Assembly (NCBI GenBank): GCA_910586065.1
Contig: CAJUGI010000004.1
Coordinates: 67,344 to 131,343, forward strand
DNA: 64,000 nt
Direction of reading: 5' to 3'
Origin: an uncultured Christensenella sp.
GTDB taxonomy: Bacteria; Bacillota; Clostridia; Christensenellales; Borkfalkiaceae
The notes beneath the pieces are model-generated. The model saw only the letters and a program-made list of their open reading frames with translations. It was not told the origin of the DNA and made no database searches. The translations under genes were made by a program, and so were the position numbers. This document shows, one piece after another, positions 33,402 through 41,349 of the stretch (positions within the stretch are counted from its first letter, which is position 1; each line of letters starts with the position of its first letter).

Positions 33402-34391
33402 TTAATTCCAAGCAAAATTAAATTTTATGTAGTGACTTTTTTCTTCGTATTTATTTAATACGGGTTTTTCGAAACCCTGCTTGTTTATAGAATCGGGACA
33501 GAATTGCGGTTCAAGGCAAAAGCCCGCCCAGCGGTTGTATTTTCCGCTTTTGCCGTTGACGCCGCCCAGTTGTCCGCCGGTGTAAAACTGCAAACAGGGC
33601 ATATCCGTAAAGACGTCCATTTTTACGCCGGTAACCTCGCTTTCCGCTTGCGCGGCGTGTTCGCCGTTCAAAATATAATTGTGGTCGTAACCGTGTGTTG
33701 CAAGCAATTCTTTTGCGTTGAAACCGCTGCCGATTTTCTTTTGCGCCGTAAAATCGAAGGGGGTGTTTTTAACCGCTCTTTTTTCACCCGTAGGGATAAG
33801 CACGCCGTCCGACGGAGTGTAATAACAGGCGTTTATTTTTAAAAAATTGTTTCTGCAATCGCCGGACGATTCGCCGTCGAGGTTGAAATACGCGTGATTC
33901 GTTGGACACCATAAAGTGTCCTTATCGCTTTTTGCCGTAAAAATTATTTCCAGCGAGTTGTTTTTAACCGTAAATTTTACCGTAAAATCGAGATTGCCCG
34001 AATAATTTTCTTCGCCGTCGGCGCTTAAGTAATTCATTGTTACGGAATTTTGAGTATGCTCCGTTACGGTGAAAAGTTTTTTATCGAATCCGCTGCTGCC
34101 GCCGTGAAGGTGATTTTTGCCGTCGTTTGTATTTAACGAATGCTCCGCGCCGTTAAGCGCAAACCTGCCGCCGGCTATTCTGTTTGCTACTCTGCCTATT
34201 GTAGCGCCGGCGTAAGTGCCGCTTGCAACGTAATCGTTTGACGAATTAAAACCCAGAACTATATCAATGCCGTTTATGCGCAACGCGTTTATTCTTGCTC
34301 CGAAATTGCAGATATCGGCTTCAACGGCGCCCTGTCCGACGGTATATATATAATTTTCGTTCCCGTTTATATTGCCGTACGGTTTTTTCAT
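33402..34391 (-). CDS. galM: Aldose 1-epimerase (mutarotase)
   Basis: The 329-residue beta-supersandwich protein has GalM motifs: GATIGRVANRI (about 67), NHLHGGSSGFDK with the active His (about 97), PTNHAYFNLDG with the catalytic His (about 165) and the C-terminal WAGFCLEPQFCPDSIN with the catalytic Glu. It interconverts alpha- and beta-galactose so that GalK receives the alpha anomer. Last gene of the galactose operon, starting 2 bases after the galE stop. Confidence 0.95.
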   Translation of the reverse strand: MKKPYGNINGNENYIYTVGQGAVEADICNFGARINALRINGIDIVLGFNSSNDYVASGTYAGATIGRVANRIAGGRFALNGAEHSLNTNDGKNHLHGGSSGFDKKLFTVTEHTQNSVTMNYLSADGEENYSGNLDFTVKFTVKNNSLEIIFTAKSDKDTLWCPTNHAYFNLDGESSGDCRNNFLKINACYYTPSDGVLIPTGEKRAVKNTPFDFTAQKKIGSGFNAKELLATHGYDHNYILNGEHAAQAESEVTGVKMDVFTDMPCLQFYTGGQLGGVNGKSGKYNRWAGFCLEPQFCPDSINKQGFEKPVLNKYEEKSHYIKFNFAWN

Positions 34392-34392
34392 A

Positions 34393-35409
34393 TTACTTAT
34401 TGTAGCCCCCGGGGTTTTTGGATTGCCAGTTCCAGAGGGATTGGCACATATCGTCTATGCCCAGCTGCGCCTCCCAGCCAAGCTCTCTTTTCGCCTTGCC
34501 GGCGTCCGCGTAGCACGCCGCGATATCTCCGGCTCTTCTCGGTTTTATTACATACGCTAACTTTCGGCCGCAAGCTTTTTCAAACGCTTTTATTACATCA
34601 AGCACCGAATATCCCTTGCCCGTCCCCAGATTGTACGTGTATATACCGCTTTTTTCTATCTTTTCTATCGCCGCAACGTGACCCTTTGCAAGGTCCGTTA
34701 CGTGGATATAATCTCTTACTCCCGTCCCGTCCGGCGTGGGATAGTCGTTCCCGAACACTCCTATCTCTTTTAACTCGCCTATCGCTACCTTTGCTATATA
34801 CGGTGTTAAATTGTTAGGTATCCCTTTCGGGTCCTCACCGATTAGTCCGCTTTCGTGCGCGCCTACAGGATTGAAATACCTTAACAGCACTACCGTCCAT
34901 TCTTTATCCGATTTGTACACGTCGCTGAGCATTATCTCCTGAAAATATTTGCTCGTGCCGTACGGATTTGTTGTACCGCCGGTTTTGCTTGCCTCCGTAA
35001 GCGGCAATTCCTCGGGGTCGCCGTACACAGTTGCCGACGACGAAAACACTATTTTCTTGCACCCGTGCTCTCGCATTGACTGCAACAACGTCAGCGTTCC
35101 GTTCAGATTATTATCGTAATACTCTATAGGTTTTGCGCAGCTTTCTCCAACCGCTTTCAAACCCGCAAAGTGGATTACCCAGTCTATTTTCTGCTCCGTG
35201 AATATTTTATCCAATGCGCTTTTATTCCGCACGTCCGCGTTATATATCTTTACTCCCTTTCCGGTTATCTTTTCTACGCGCTTTATGCTTTCTTCGCTCG
35301 AATTTACATAGTTATCCACCGCCACTACCTCGTATCCCTTTTTTATCAGTTCTACGCAGGTGTGCGTACCGATGTATCCCGCTCCTCCGGTTACCAATAT
35401 CCTTTTCAT
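34393..35409 (-). CDS. galE: UDP-glucose 4-epimerase
   Basis: The 338-residue short-chain dehydrogenase has the Rossmann glycine motif TGGAGYIGTHT (about 7), the catalytic Ser in FSSSATVYG (about 123), the YxxxK pair in NPYGTSKYFQE (about 149) and C-terminal ARRAGDIAACYADAGKA-like residues for UDP-sugar binding. It converts UDP-galactose to UDP-glucose, closing the Leloir cycle with GalT. Sits 14 bases after galK. Confidence 0.97.
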   Translation of the reverse strand: MKRILVTGGAGYIGTHTCVELIKKGYEVVAVDNYVNSSEESIKRVEKITGKGVKIYNADVRNKSALDKIFTEQKIDWVIHFAGLKAVGESCAKPIEYYDNNLNGTLTLLQSMREHGCKKIVFSSSATVYGDPEELPLTEASKTGGTTNPYGTSKYFQEIMLSDVYKSDKEWTVVLLRYFNPVGAHESGLIGEDPKGIPNNLTPYIAKVAIGELKEIGVFGNDYPTPDGTGVRDYIHVTDLAKGHVAAIEKIEKSGIYTYNLGTGKGYSVLDVIKAFEKACGRKLAYVIKPRRAGDIAACYADAGKAKRELGWEAQLGIDDMCQSLWNWQSKNPGGYNK

Positions 35410-35423
35410 TGATTATTTACTCC

Positions 35424-36539
35424 TTATAATTTTGTTATCGTTAAGCCGTCTTCAATGTCCGAATTATAAAACGTTGCTTTATATCCGGTTGCTTTAAGAT
35501 AGGCGCCGTATACGAATTCTTTGAAATCGTCGACGGAACTTGTTTTGACAAGCGAAATCGTACACCCGCCGAAACCGCCGCCAATAAGACGGGAGCCGAG
35601 GCAGCAGGATTGTTTTTGCGCGGCTTCGACAAGGGCGTCGGGTTCTCTGCCGGTTACCTCGTAATCGTCCCTTAAAGACGCGTGGGATAAATTCAACAGT
35701 CTGCCGAGAATTTCCATATTGCCCGCCTTTAGCGCCTGCGCCGCAACGCGAACTCTTTCGCACTCGCCGACGACGTGCCCGACGCGCTTTTTTAATATCC
35801 GCGGCAAGCCGGTGCCGTAACTTTTAAACTGCGACGGGGTAAGATTTGCAAGACAGTTTATATCGATTTTTTGACGCAATAATTTTAAAGCCTCTTCCGT
35901 TTCCGCCCTTCTTTCGTTGTATTTGCTTTCGATTAAATTGTGAGGTTTGTTGCAATTGGCGATTATGAGATAGTAATCCCCCAGCCTGAGCGGCAGATAT
36001 TCGCATTCGAGAGTATTGCAGTCCAGAAGCATTACGTGGTCTTTTTTTCCGCACGCCGAGGCGTACTGGTCCATTATTCCGCAATTTACGCCGGTGTATT
36101 CCCTTTCCGCCGTCTGGGCTTTTAAGGCAACGTCAACAGGGTCCGCCCGCTCGCCGGCAACCGCCGCAAGCGCCGCTATGGTGCTGACCTCGATTGCCGC
36201 CGAACTGGAAAGCCCGCTGCCGAAAGGAACGGTGCAATCCTGCAACATATCGCAACCGCAAATTTTGTGCCCCGCTTTTTGCCATATAAGAGCCGCGCCC
36301 GCCTGATAGTTGCCGTACTTCAAATCTTTGTAATTTTGAAGATTATCGATATCGAGAGACACCTTGTCGGGCAGCGTAGTCCAACTTAAATTTATTTTAT
36401 TTGTGCCGTTGGGTCGCACATATACCGTGTTTTTGAGCGATATTGCCGCCGGCATAACCTTGCCGCCGCAATAGTCCACATGTTCGCCGATTAAATTTAT
36501 CCTGCCGGCCGCAGTTACTTTAAAGCCGTAGTCTTTCAT
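35424..36539 (-). CDS. galK: Galactokinase
   Basis: The 371-residue GHMP kinase carries the galactokinase signature AAGRINLIGEHVDYCGG at the N-terminus, the ATP loop VPFGSGLSSSAAIEVS (about 103) and the C-terminal IGGGFGGCTISLV (about 330). It phosphorylates galactose released by the GH2 enzyme to galactose-1-phosphate. Its ATG overlaps the galT stop by 4 bases, so the two are translationally coupled. Confidence 0.96.
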   Translation of the reverse strand: MKDYGFKVTAAGRINLIGEHVDYCGGKVMPAAISLKNTVYVRPNGTNKINLSWTTLPDKVSLDIDNLQNYKDLKYGNYQAGAALIWQKAGHKICGCDMLQDCTVPFGSGLSSSAAIEVSTIAALAAVAGERADPVDVALKAQTAEREYTGVNCGIMDQYASACGKKDHVMLLDCNTLECEYLPLRLGDYYLIIANCNKPHNLIESKYNERRAETEEALKLLRQKIDINCLANLTPSQFKSYGTGLPRILKKRVGHVVGECERVRVAAQALKAGNMEILGRLLNLSHASLRDDYEVTGREPDALVEAAQKQSCCLGSRLIGGGFGGCTISLVKTSSVDDFKEFVYGAYLKATGYKATFYNSDIEDGLTITKL

Positions 36540-37897
36540 CTTTCAAATCCCGCTTCCGTTAAAAACCTTAAAAAATCTTCGTCTTTTTTGAATACCGCAG
36601 TATTTTGGAGAATCCTGTAACAGATACTTCCGAGTTCTTCCTGCATTGCCCTATGCACGTCCTTATATTTTCCGCTTTTATACAGCGCTTTCGTTTCGTC
36701 GTAAACAAGCTTAAACTGCGCATATCCGGCGGGCAATTCTTCTTTTGCTACTATTATTCGTTCTATTTCCCTTAACTCTTCTTCGAGCCTGCCCGGAAGA
36801 ATAAACAGCCCCTGAGCTTCGATTAGACCTATGCTCTCTTTTTTGATTGAGTGGTACTCGGGGTGAGCGTGAAACACGCCGTCGGGATATTCTCCGCTGG
36901 TTATATTACTGCGGAGAATTATGTTCATTTCATAACCGTTTACCGTTTTTATTACCGTGGGGCTTATTGCATTGTGCGCGCCGTTGCCGTCTTCCGCGAT
37001 TATTCCGAGTTCGGGATTGGAATATTTTATCCACGCGCAACGTATTCTGTCGGCAATATCTATGACTTCGTTGCGCTTATCGCTCTTGACGCGGATTACC
37101 GTTCCAGCCCAGTCCAATACGCCCGCCGTAACATAAGGATAAATTTTATCTTTGATATTTATTTTTATTTTCGCTTTATGTAACGGAAGGACTTCGCCGC
37201 CGCCCTGATAGTGGTCGTGAGCAAGAACGCTGCCGCCGATTCTTTCTAAGGGCGCGTTGCAACCGATGAAATAGTGCGGGAATTTATCGGCAAAGTCCAC
37301 AAGATTTTCAAGCGTTTGCCTGTCGATGCGCATTGGCGTGTGTTCGCAATTGACGGCTATGCCGTGCTCGCGGAAGTAACCGTAAGGAGAATACTGCCAG
37401 AACCAAGGCTTTCCGCCGAGCGTTACGGAGACGGTGCGCAGGTTGCGTTTGTTCCTTGCGCCGAAACCCTCGTTCCTGCGGCAGATTACGCACTTTGCAA
37501 AACCGCCGTCCACGCTGTTGCCCGCACTGGCTTTTTTAGGGTCGCGGAATTCCGGTTTTGCTTTGTTTATCGTTATAATCAAGCCATTTTCCGCATTGAA
37601 ACGCGGATTTTTATCCAACACGTCCTTTTTTACGTACTTATTGTTTACGCAGTAATTATACAGCCAGTCGGTTGCCGCTTTGCTGCCGTGCTCCTTAAAA
37701 ATTTCCGCAAAACGGGCGTCGGTTTCGGACGGCAACAACGACAGTTCGCCGTATACGGCGTCCTCGAGTTCCGCGCCGCTCAATCCGCTTTCCGTAATTT
37801 CCAACAGGCGGTTCGCTTTGTAATTTTCGTCACGCCGTTTAAGTTCTAACTTCTCTTTTGCGTACGACACTAAATTTTCTATTTCGTTAAAGTTCAT
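36536..37897 (-). CDS. galT: Galactose-1-phosphate uridylyltransferase, class II
   Basis: At 453 residues it fits the GalT2 family of Bacillota rather than the ~350-residue HIT-type class I enzyme. Hallmarks are LGGKPWFWQYSPYGYFREHGIAV, and AHDHYQGGGEVLPLHKA with the likely nucleophilic His. It exchanges UMP between UDP-glucose and galactose-1-phosphate. Overlaps galK by 4 bases and the GH2 gene by 1 base, so lacZ-galT-galK form a tightly coupled unit. Confidence 0.94.
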   Translation of the reverse strand: MNFNEIENLVSYAKEKLELKRRDENYKANRLLEITESGLSGAELEDAVYGELSLLPSETDARFAEIFKEHGSKAATDWLYNYCVNNKYVKKDVLDKNPRFNAENGLIITINKAKPEFRDPKKASAGNSVDGGFAKCVICRRNEGFGARNKRNLRTVSVTLGGKPWFWQYSPYGYFREHGIAVNCEHTPMRIDRQTLENLVDFADKFPHYFIGCNAPLERIGGSVLAHDHYQGGGEVLPLHKAKIKINIKDKIYPYVTAGVLDWAGTVIRVKSDKRNEVIDIADRIRCAWIKYSNPELGIIAEDGNGAHNAISPTVIKTVNGYEMNIILRSNITSGEYPDGVFHAHPEYHSIKKESIGLIEAQGLFILPGRLEEELREIERIIVAKEELPAGYAQFKLVYDETKALYKSGKYKDVHRAMQEELGSICYRILQNTAVFKKDEDFLRFLTEAGFER

Positions 37898-40257
37898 TAT
37901 TTTACCGTTATTTCCGTTATTCCCGACAGCTTGCCGTCGGTGGCCGTTAAAGTTAGTTTTTCCGCCGTTGCTTTGACAACTGCCATTGCCTCGCCGTAGT
38001 AGGTGTCGGTTTGGGTGCCGTTGTAGCCGAGGACGTTAAAAGGGCAGGCATTGCCGACCGCAAGCAGTTCGCCGCCTTGGACGGTTACGGTTAAAACGCC
38101 CCTTTCAAGAGGTTTGACCGTGCCTTTTGCGTCGGCGTATCTTAGCCTTATAAAGCAGACCTCGCCGAGCTTTACCTCTTTCTTTTCGGGAACGACCGAA
38201 AGCAGAGTTTCATCCCCCGCGGTTTTTAAAGAATTGCGGGAAAGCTCGTTGCCCTTTTTGTCGAGGTTGACTGCGGTTATTTCTCCGCCGCGATACCTGA
38301 CTTTGAAATCGAAACGGCAGTTCTTTTTGAACTTCTTTTTGCCTGTCTTTTTGCCGTTTATATATAATTCCACGACCGGAGCGCGGGAATAAACTTCCAC
38401 CTGCGCTTTTTTGCCGTCTAAGCCGTTCCACGACCACGAAGGGAGCGCGTTGGAAAACTTCCACGCGGAGGGCGAATGTTTTTCGCCCGTGTGGCTTACG
38501 GGAACGACTGCGATTTGCGGCTTATCCGTCAACTCGAACGCGACTTTGGTATAGAGAGCCTCGCCCAAGGGGTTGCCTATCAAGTCGATTCTGCCGCTGC
38601 CCGCGGTTACCCAGCCCACTCCGTGCTTGAAGCTCGGGGCGTACTCCTTATACTCCCAGCTTCCGACGCCGACCTCGCCCAGATAGTCCATGCCCGCCCA
38701 AACGAAATCGCCGATTAAAGAGGGATTGCGTTTTGCAAATTCCCAGAAGGCGTAAGCGTCGGAACAGAACGTTTCACTGCCCAGTATTATGCGTTCGGGG
38801 TACTTTTTAACGTCGTGTTTGTACCGCAATATGCCGTAGTTATAGCCCGCGACGTCCATCGCCGCGTAGCAACCGCGGGTCTTTACGTCGCAACCGTGGA
38901 GCTTTGCCATTGTTTTCATAAACTTGTCGCCGAACACTCCCGCGAGATTGTTGAAAAACTCGCTGCCCACCTTTTTCTGCGGGTTGTTTTTTGCCTTTTT
39001 GTCATCGTAAACGCCGAATCCCAGAGCGTGCAAAAGATTGAAGAATATGTTTACGCCGGTGGTTACGGGCCGTTCGCAATCGAGCGATTTGCACACGGCG
39101 CGCATCTGCCTGAAAAACTCTATTCCGCGCTTTTGCCCCGTTTCGGCAACCTCGTTGCCCAAAGAATACATTATTACGGAAGGGTGATTGTAGTCCTTGT
39201 CAATCATGTCGGTTAAGTCCTGCTCGTACCAGTCCTGAACGTAACCGGCGTAGTCGTACATAGTTTTATGAATGTACCACATATCGCAGTATTCGTCCAT
39301 CATCATGACGCCGAGCTTGTCGCAGGCCTTTAAAATTGCCTTGGAGCAGGGATTATGCGCGGAGCGAACCGCGTTGTAGCCGTTTTTCTTCAATATGCGG
39401 ATTTTGCGTTCTTCCGCCTCTTCGTAGCATCTTGCGCCCAGAATTCCGTTGTCGTGGTGTATACACGCGCCACGGATAATTATGCGCTTGCCATTCATAG
39501 TGAAGCCTTCGGACGGGGTGCAGGCTATGGTGCGGATGCCGAAAGTTTCTTCCGTTTCGTCCTCTCCGAACTTAACCTTACAGGTATAGAGCGCGGGGTT
39601 ATCGGGCGACCATAAGTCGGCGTTGTTTATTTCCAAAGCAAAAACAGCCAGATAATCGTTTTGCGTATGCTTTTTTTCGGTTGCGGCAATTTTGCCGCGG
39701 TAGTAAATTTCCGTTTCTACTTCGCCTGCGTGCGAGGTGGAAACGCGCACTTCCACCACGGCGGGGTCGGTTTGCAAAGTGCGGATTTTTACGCCGTTCA
39801 TTAAAACGTGCTTTTTTTCGGCAACCCACAAGGTTACGGGGCGGTAAATGCCCGCGCCGGTATACCAACGGCTGTTTGGCTGGTCGGCGTTGCGCGCGAT
39901 TACTTTAATTTCGTTCTCTTCGCCGAACTTTAAAAACGCGTTTGCTTCGACGTAGAAATTTGTGTAGCCGTAGGGGCGGTAAGCCGCCTTTTGACCGTTT
40001 ATATATACTTCGGCGTTATGATAAACGCCCTCGAATTCGAAAGTTAATATTTTTTCGGCGTATTCCGCAGGCACGGAAAAAGTTTTGGTATATTCGTAAT
40101 CGTGCCCTTCATACCAACCCGTGTTGGTGCCGCCGTCCGCGTCTGCGGTGCGGTTTTCGAAAATCATTGCGTCGTGGGGAATTGTTACGCTTCGCCATTC
40201 TTCTTCCGTATTCAGACGTCTGAATTTCCAGTCTGCATTGAAGTTTATTTTGTTCAT
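37897..40257 (-). CDS. Beta-galactosidase-type glycoside hydrolase, GH2
   Basis: The 786-residue protein has the GH2 order: sugar-binding jelly roll (1-165), Ig-like domain (165-255), TIM barrel (255-560) and C-terminal beta domains. The acid/base Glu is in IMYSLGNEVAE (about 370) and the nucleophile Glu in RIILGSETFCSDA (about 480). RGACIHHDNGILG and NAVRSAHNPCS are also conserved. No signal peptide. Its place at the head of galT-galK-galE-galM says it releases galactose in the cytoplasm, from lactose or pectic galactan oligomers. Confidence 0.92.
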   Translation of the reverse strand: MNKINFNADWKFRRLNTEEEWRSVTIPHDAMIFENRTADADGGTNTGWYEGHDYEYTKTFSVPAEYAEKILTFEFEGVYHNAEVYINGQKAAYRPYGYTNFYVEANAFLKFGEENEIKVIARNADQPNSRWYTGAGIYRPVTLWVAEKKHVLMNGVKIRTLQTDPAVVEVRVSTSHAGEVETEIYYRGKIAATEKKHTQNDYLAVFALEINNADLWSPDNPALYTCKVKFGEDETEETFGIRTIACTPSEGFTMNGKRIIIRGACIHHDNGILGARCYEEAEERKIRILKKNGYNAVRSAHNPCSKAILKACDKLGVMMMDEYCDMWYIHKTMYDYAGYVQDWYEQDLTDMIDKDYNHPSVIMYSLGNEVAETGQKRGIEFFRQMRAVCKSLDCERPVTTGVNIFFNLLHALGFGVYDDKKAKNNPQKKVGSEFFNNLAGVFGDKFMKTMAKLHGCDVKTRGCYAAMDVAGYNYGILRYKHDVKKYPERIILGSETFCSDAYAFWEFAKRNPSLIGDFVWAGMDYLGEVGVGSWEYKEYAPSFKHGVGWVTAGSGRIDLIGNPLGEALYTKVAFELTDKPQIAVVPVSHTGEKHSPSAWKFSNALPSWSWNGLDGKKAQVEVYSRAPVVELYINGKKTGKKKFKKNCRFDFKVRYRGGEITAVNLDKKGNELSRNSLKTAGDETLLSVVPEKKEVKLGEVCFIRLRYADAKGTVKPLERGVLTVTVQGGELLAVGNACPFNVLGYNGTQTDTYYGEAMAVVKATAEKLTLTATDGKLSGITEITVK

Positions 40258-40290
40258 TTTTGCCTCATATCGGTTTTAAAAAGAACGGAC

Positions 40291-40310
40291 GGCGGGCGAT
40301 GAAGCCCGCC
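40291..40310 (-). terminator. Terminator between lipoprotein gene and galactose operon
   Basis: GGCGGGC (40291-40297) and GCCCGCC (40304-40310) form a 7-bp stem with 6-base loop; on the minus strand it is followed by GTCCGTTCTTTTT. No separate lacZ promoter was found, so some read-through is possible. Confidence 0.7.
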
Positions 40311-40353
40311 GCCCTGAGTTTGTGGAGAAAAAAAGATGAATACTGTCAGTTAA

Positions 40354-40884
40354 TTAGTCTAAGCCCGCCGTAATGGTTTTAGTTAAAGGATTAACCGTGA
40401 GGCTGTATTCCTTTGCATTTTCGGTAAGATACTGGTCGGCTGTTTTGTCTGCGCCCTCGAAAGTTGCCGCGTCTGCGGTGTCGCGATAAGTTATGCCGCT
40501 GGATTTCATATCGAATACGTTGATAATGCGGGTAGCCTTTTCAAGTTTAACGGTTGCGGTATCTTCAAATTCGCCTGCGGTGTAAGTGTAAGCGCCGCAA
40601 GCAACGTTTGTGACGGTAAACACGTAAGATTTGTAAGCCTGCATATAAGTGCAGCTCTTTTCAATGAGTTCATACGAACCGTCGGAATAGAGAACCAAGT
40701 CGGTGTAGCTTGTGCTTATTAGGTCCATTCCGCCCTGATTGGACACGGTAAAGCTGGGAACGGAAGCGGAATATACTTCCTTGATGTCCGCTTTGCCGCC
40801 TCCGCAAGCCGAAAGACCGACTGCCATTGCCAGACATGCGGCGATTGCCGCCACAATTGCCAAAATTTTGCCCTGTTTTTTCAT
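40354..40884 (-). CDS. Small lipoprotein of unknown function
   Basis: The 176-residue product has a classical lipoprotein signal with lipobox LSAC (Cys about 27) followed by GGGKADIKEV. The mature part is beta-rich with no recognised family. Segments LVLYSDGSYELIEKSCTYM and VFTVTNVACGAYTYTAGEFED suggest a single small beta-barrel or sandwich. It is downstream of a membrane protein and the GH3 glucosidase genes and upstream of a terminator, so it belongs to the GH3 transcription unit. Its role on the cell surface is unknown. Confidence 0.7.
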   Translation of the reverse strand: MKKQGKILAIVAAIAACLAMAVGLSACGGGKADIKEVYSASVPSFTVSNQGGMDLISTSYTDLVLYSDGSYELIEKSCTYMQAYKSYVFTVTNVACGAYTYTAGEFEDTATVKLEKATRIINVFDMKSSGITYRDTADAATFEGADKTADQYLTENAKEYSLTVNPLTKTITAGLD

Positions 40885-40929
40885 TATAATGAATCTCCTT
40901 ATTTTTTCGCGCTTTTAACGCATATTTTT

Positions 40930-41349
40930 TTAATTATTTTTCTTTTGTTTCATAAAACATGAAACGAGCGCCGCTATAGTGCCTATTAAAAATATTATTC
41001 CGAACGCGAGAGCCGCTTGGGGGTTGCCACCCACGAAGATTACGCCGTTCCAGACGTCGGAAAGGGTTGCAAGCCCCAGATTCCAATGGTTGCCGACGGC
41101 TACGCCGTAGCAAGTGCAACTTAGTATGGGAAGGAAGTCCAGAAAACTGATATCGAGAACCGCGTAAACGACTTCGATTATCACCCCCAAAAGCACGAGA
41201 AAGAAAGTTACCAAAGAAAACGTTCTGTCGCCCAGGTCGGTTGCGATAAAAATTATATCGGTGATAAGCATAACCGCCGCCGCGGCGAGCGCAAGCCAAT
41301 ATGCAACCGTTTTGTCCTTGACGAATTTTTCGTAAAGCTTAGTTTTCAT
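40930..41349 (-). CDS. Small four-helix membrane protein
   Basis: The 139-residue product starts MKTKLYEKFVKDKTVAYW after GGAGGAAA, overlapping the end of the GH3 gene by 11 bases. It has four predicted transmembrane helices (about 16-34, 42-62, 66-85, 108-130), a short extracytoplasmic loop and a basic C-terminal end (KQKKNN). I do not recognise the family. The overlap implies coupled expression with the membrane-anchored GH3 enzyme, perhaps as a partner, which is inference. Confidence 0.65.
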   Translation of the reverse strand: MKTKLYEKFVKDKTVAYWLALAAAAVMLITDIIFIATDLGDRTFSLVTFFLVLLGVIIEVVYAVLDISFLDFLPILSCTCYGVAVGNHWNLGLATLSDVWNGVIFVGGNPQAALAFGIIFLIGTIAALVSCFMKQKKNN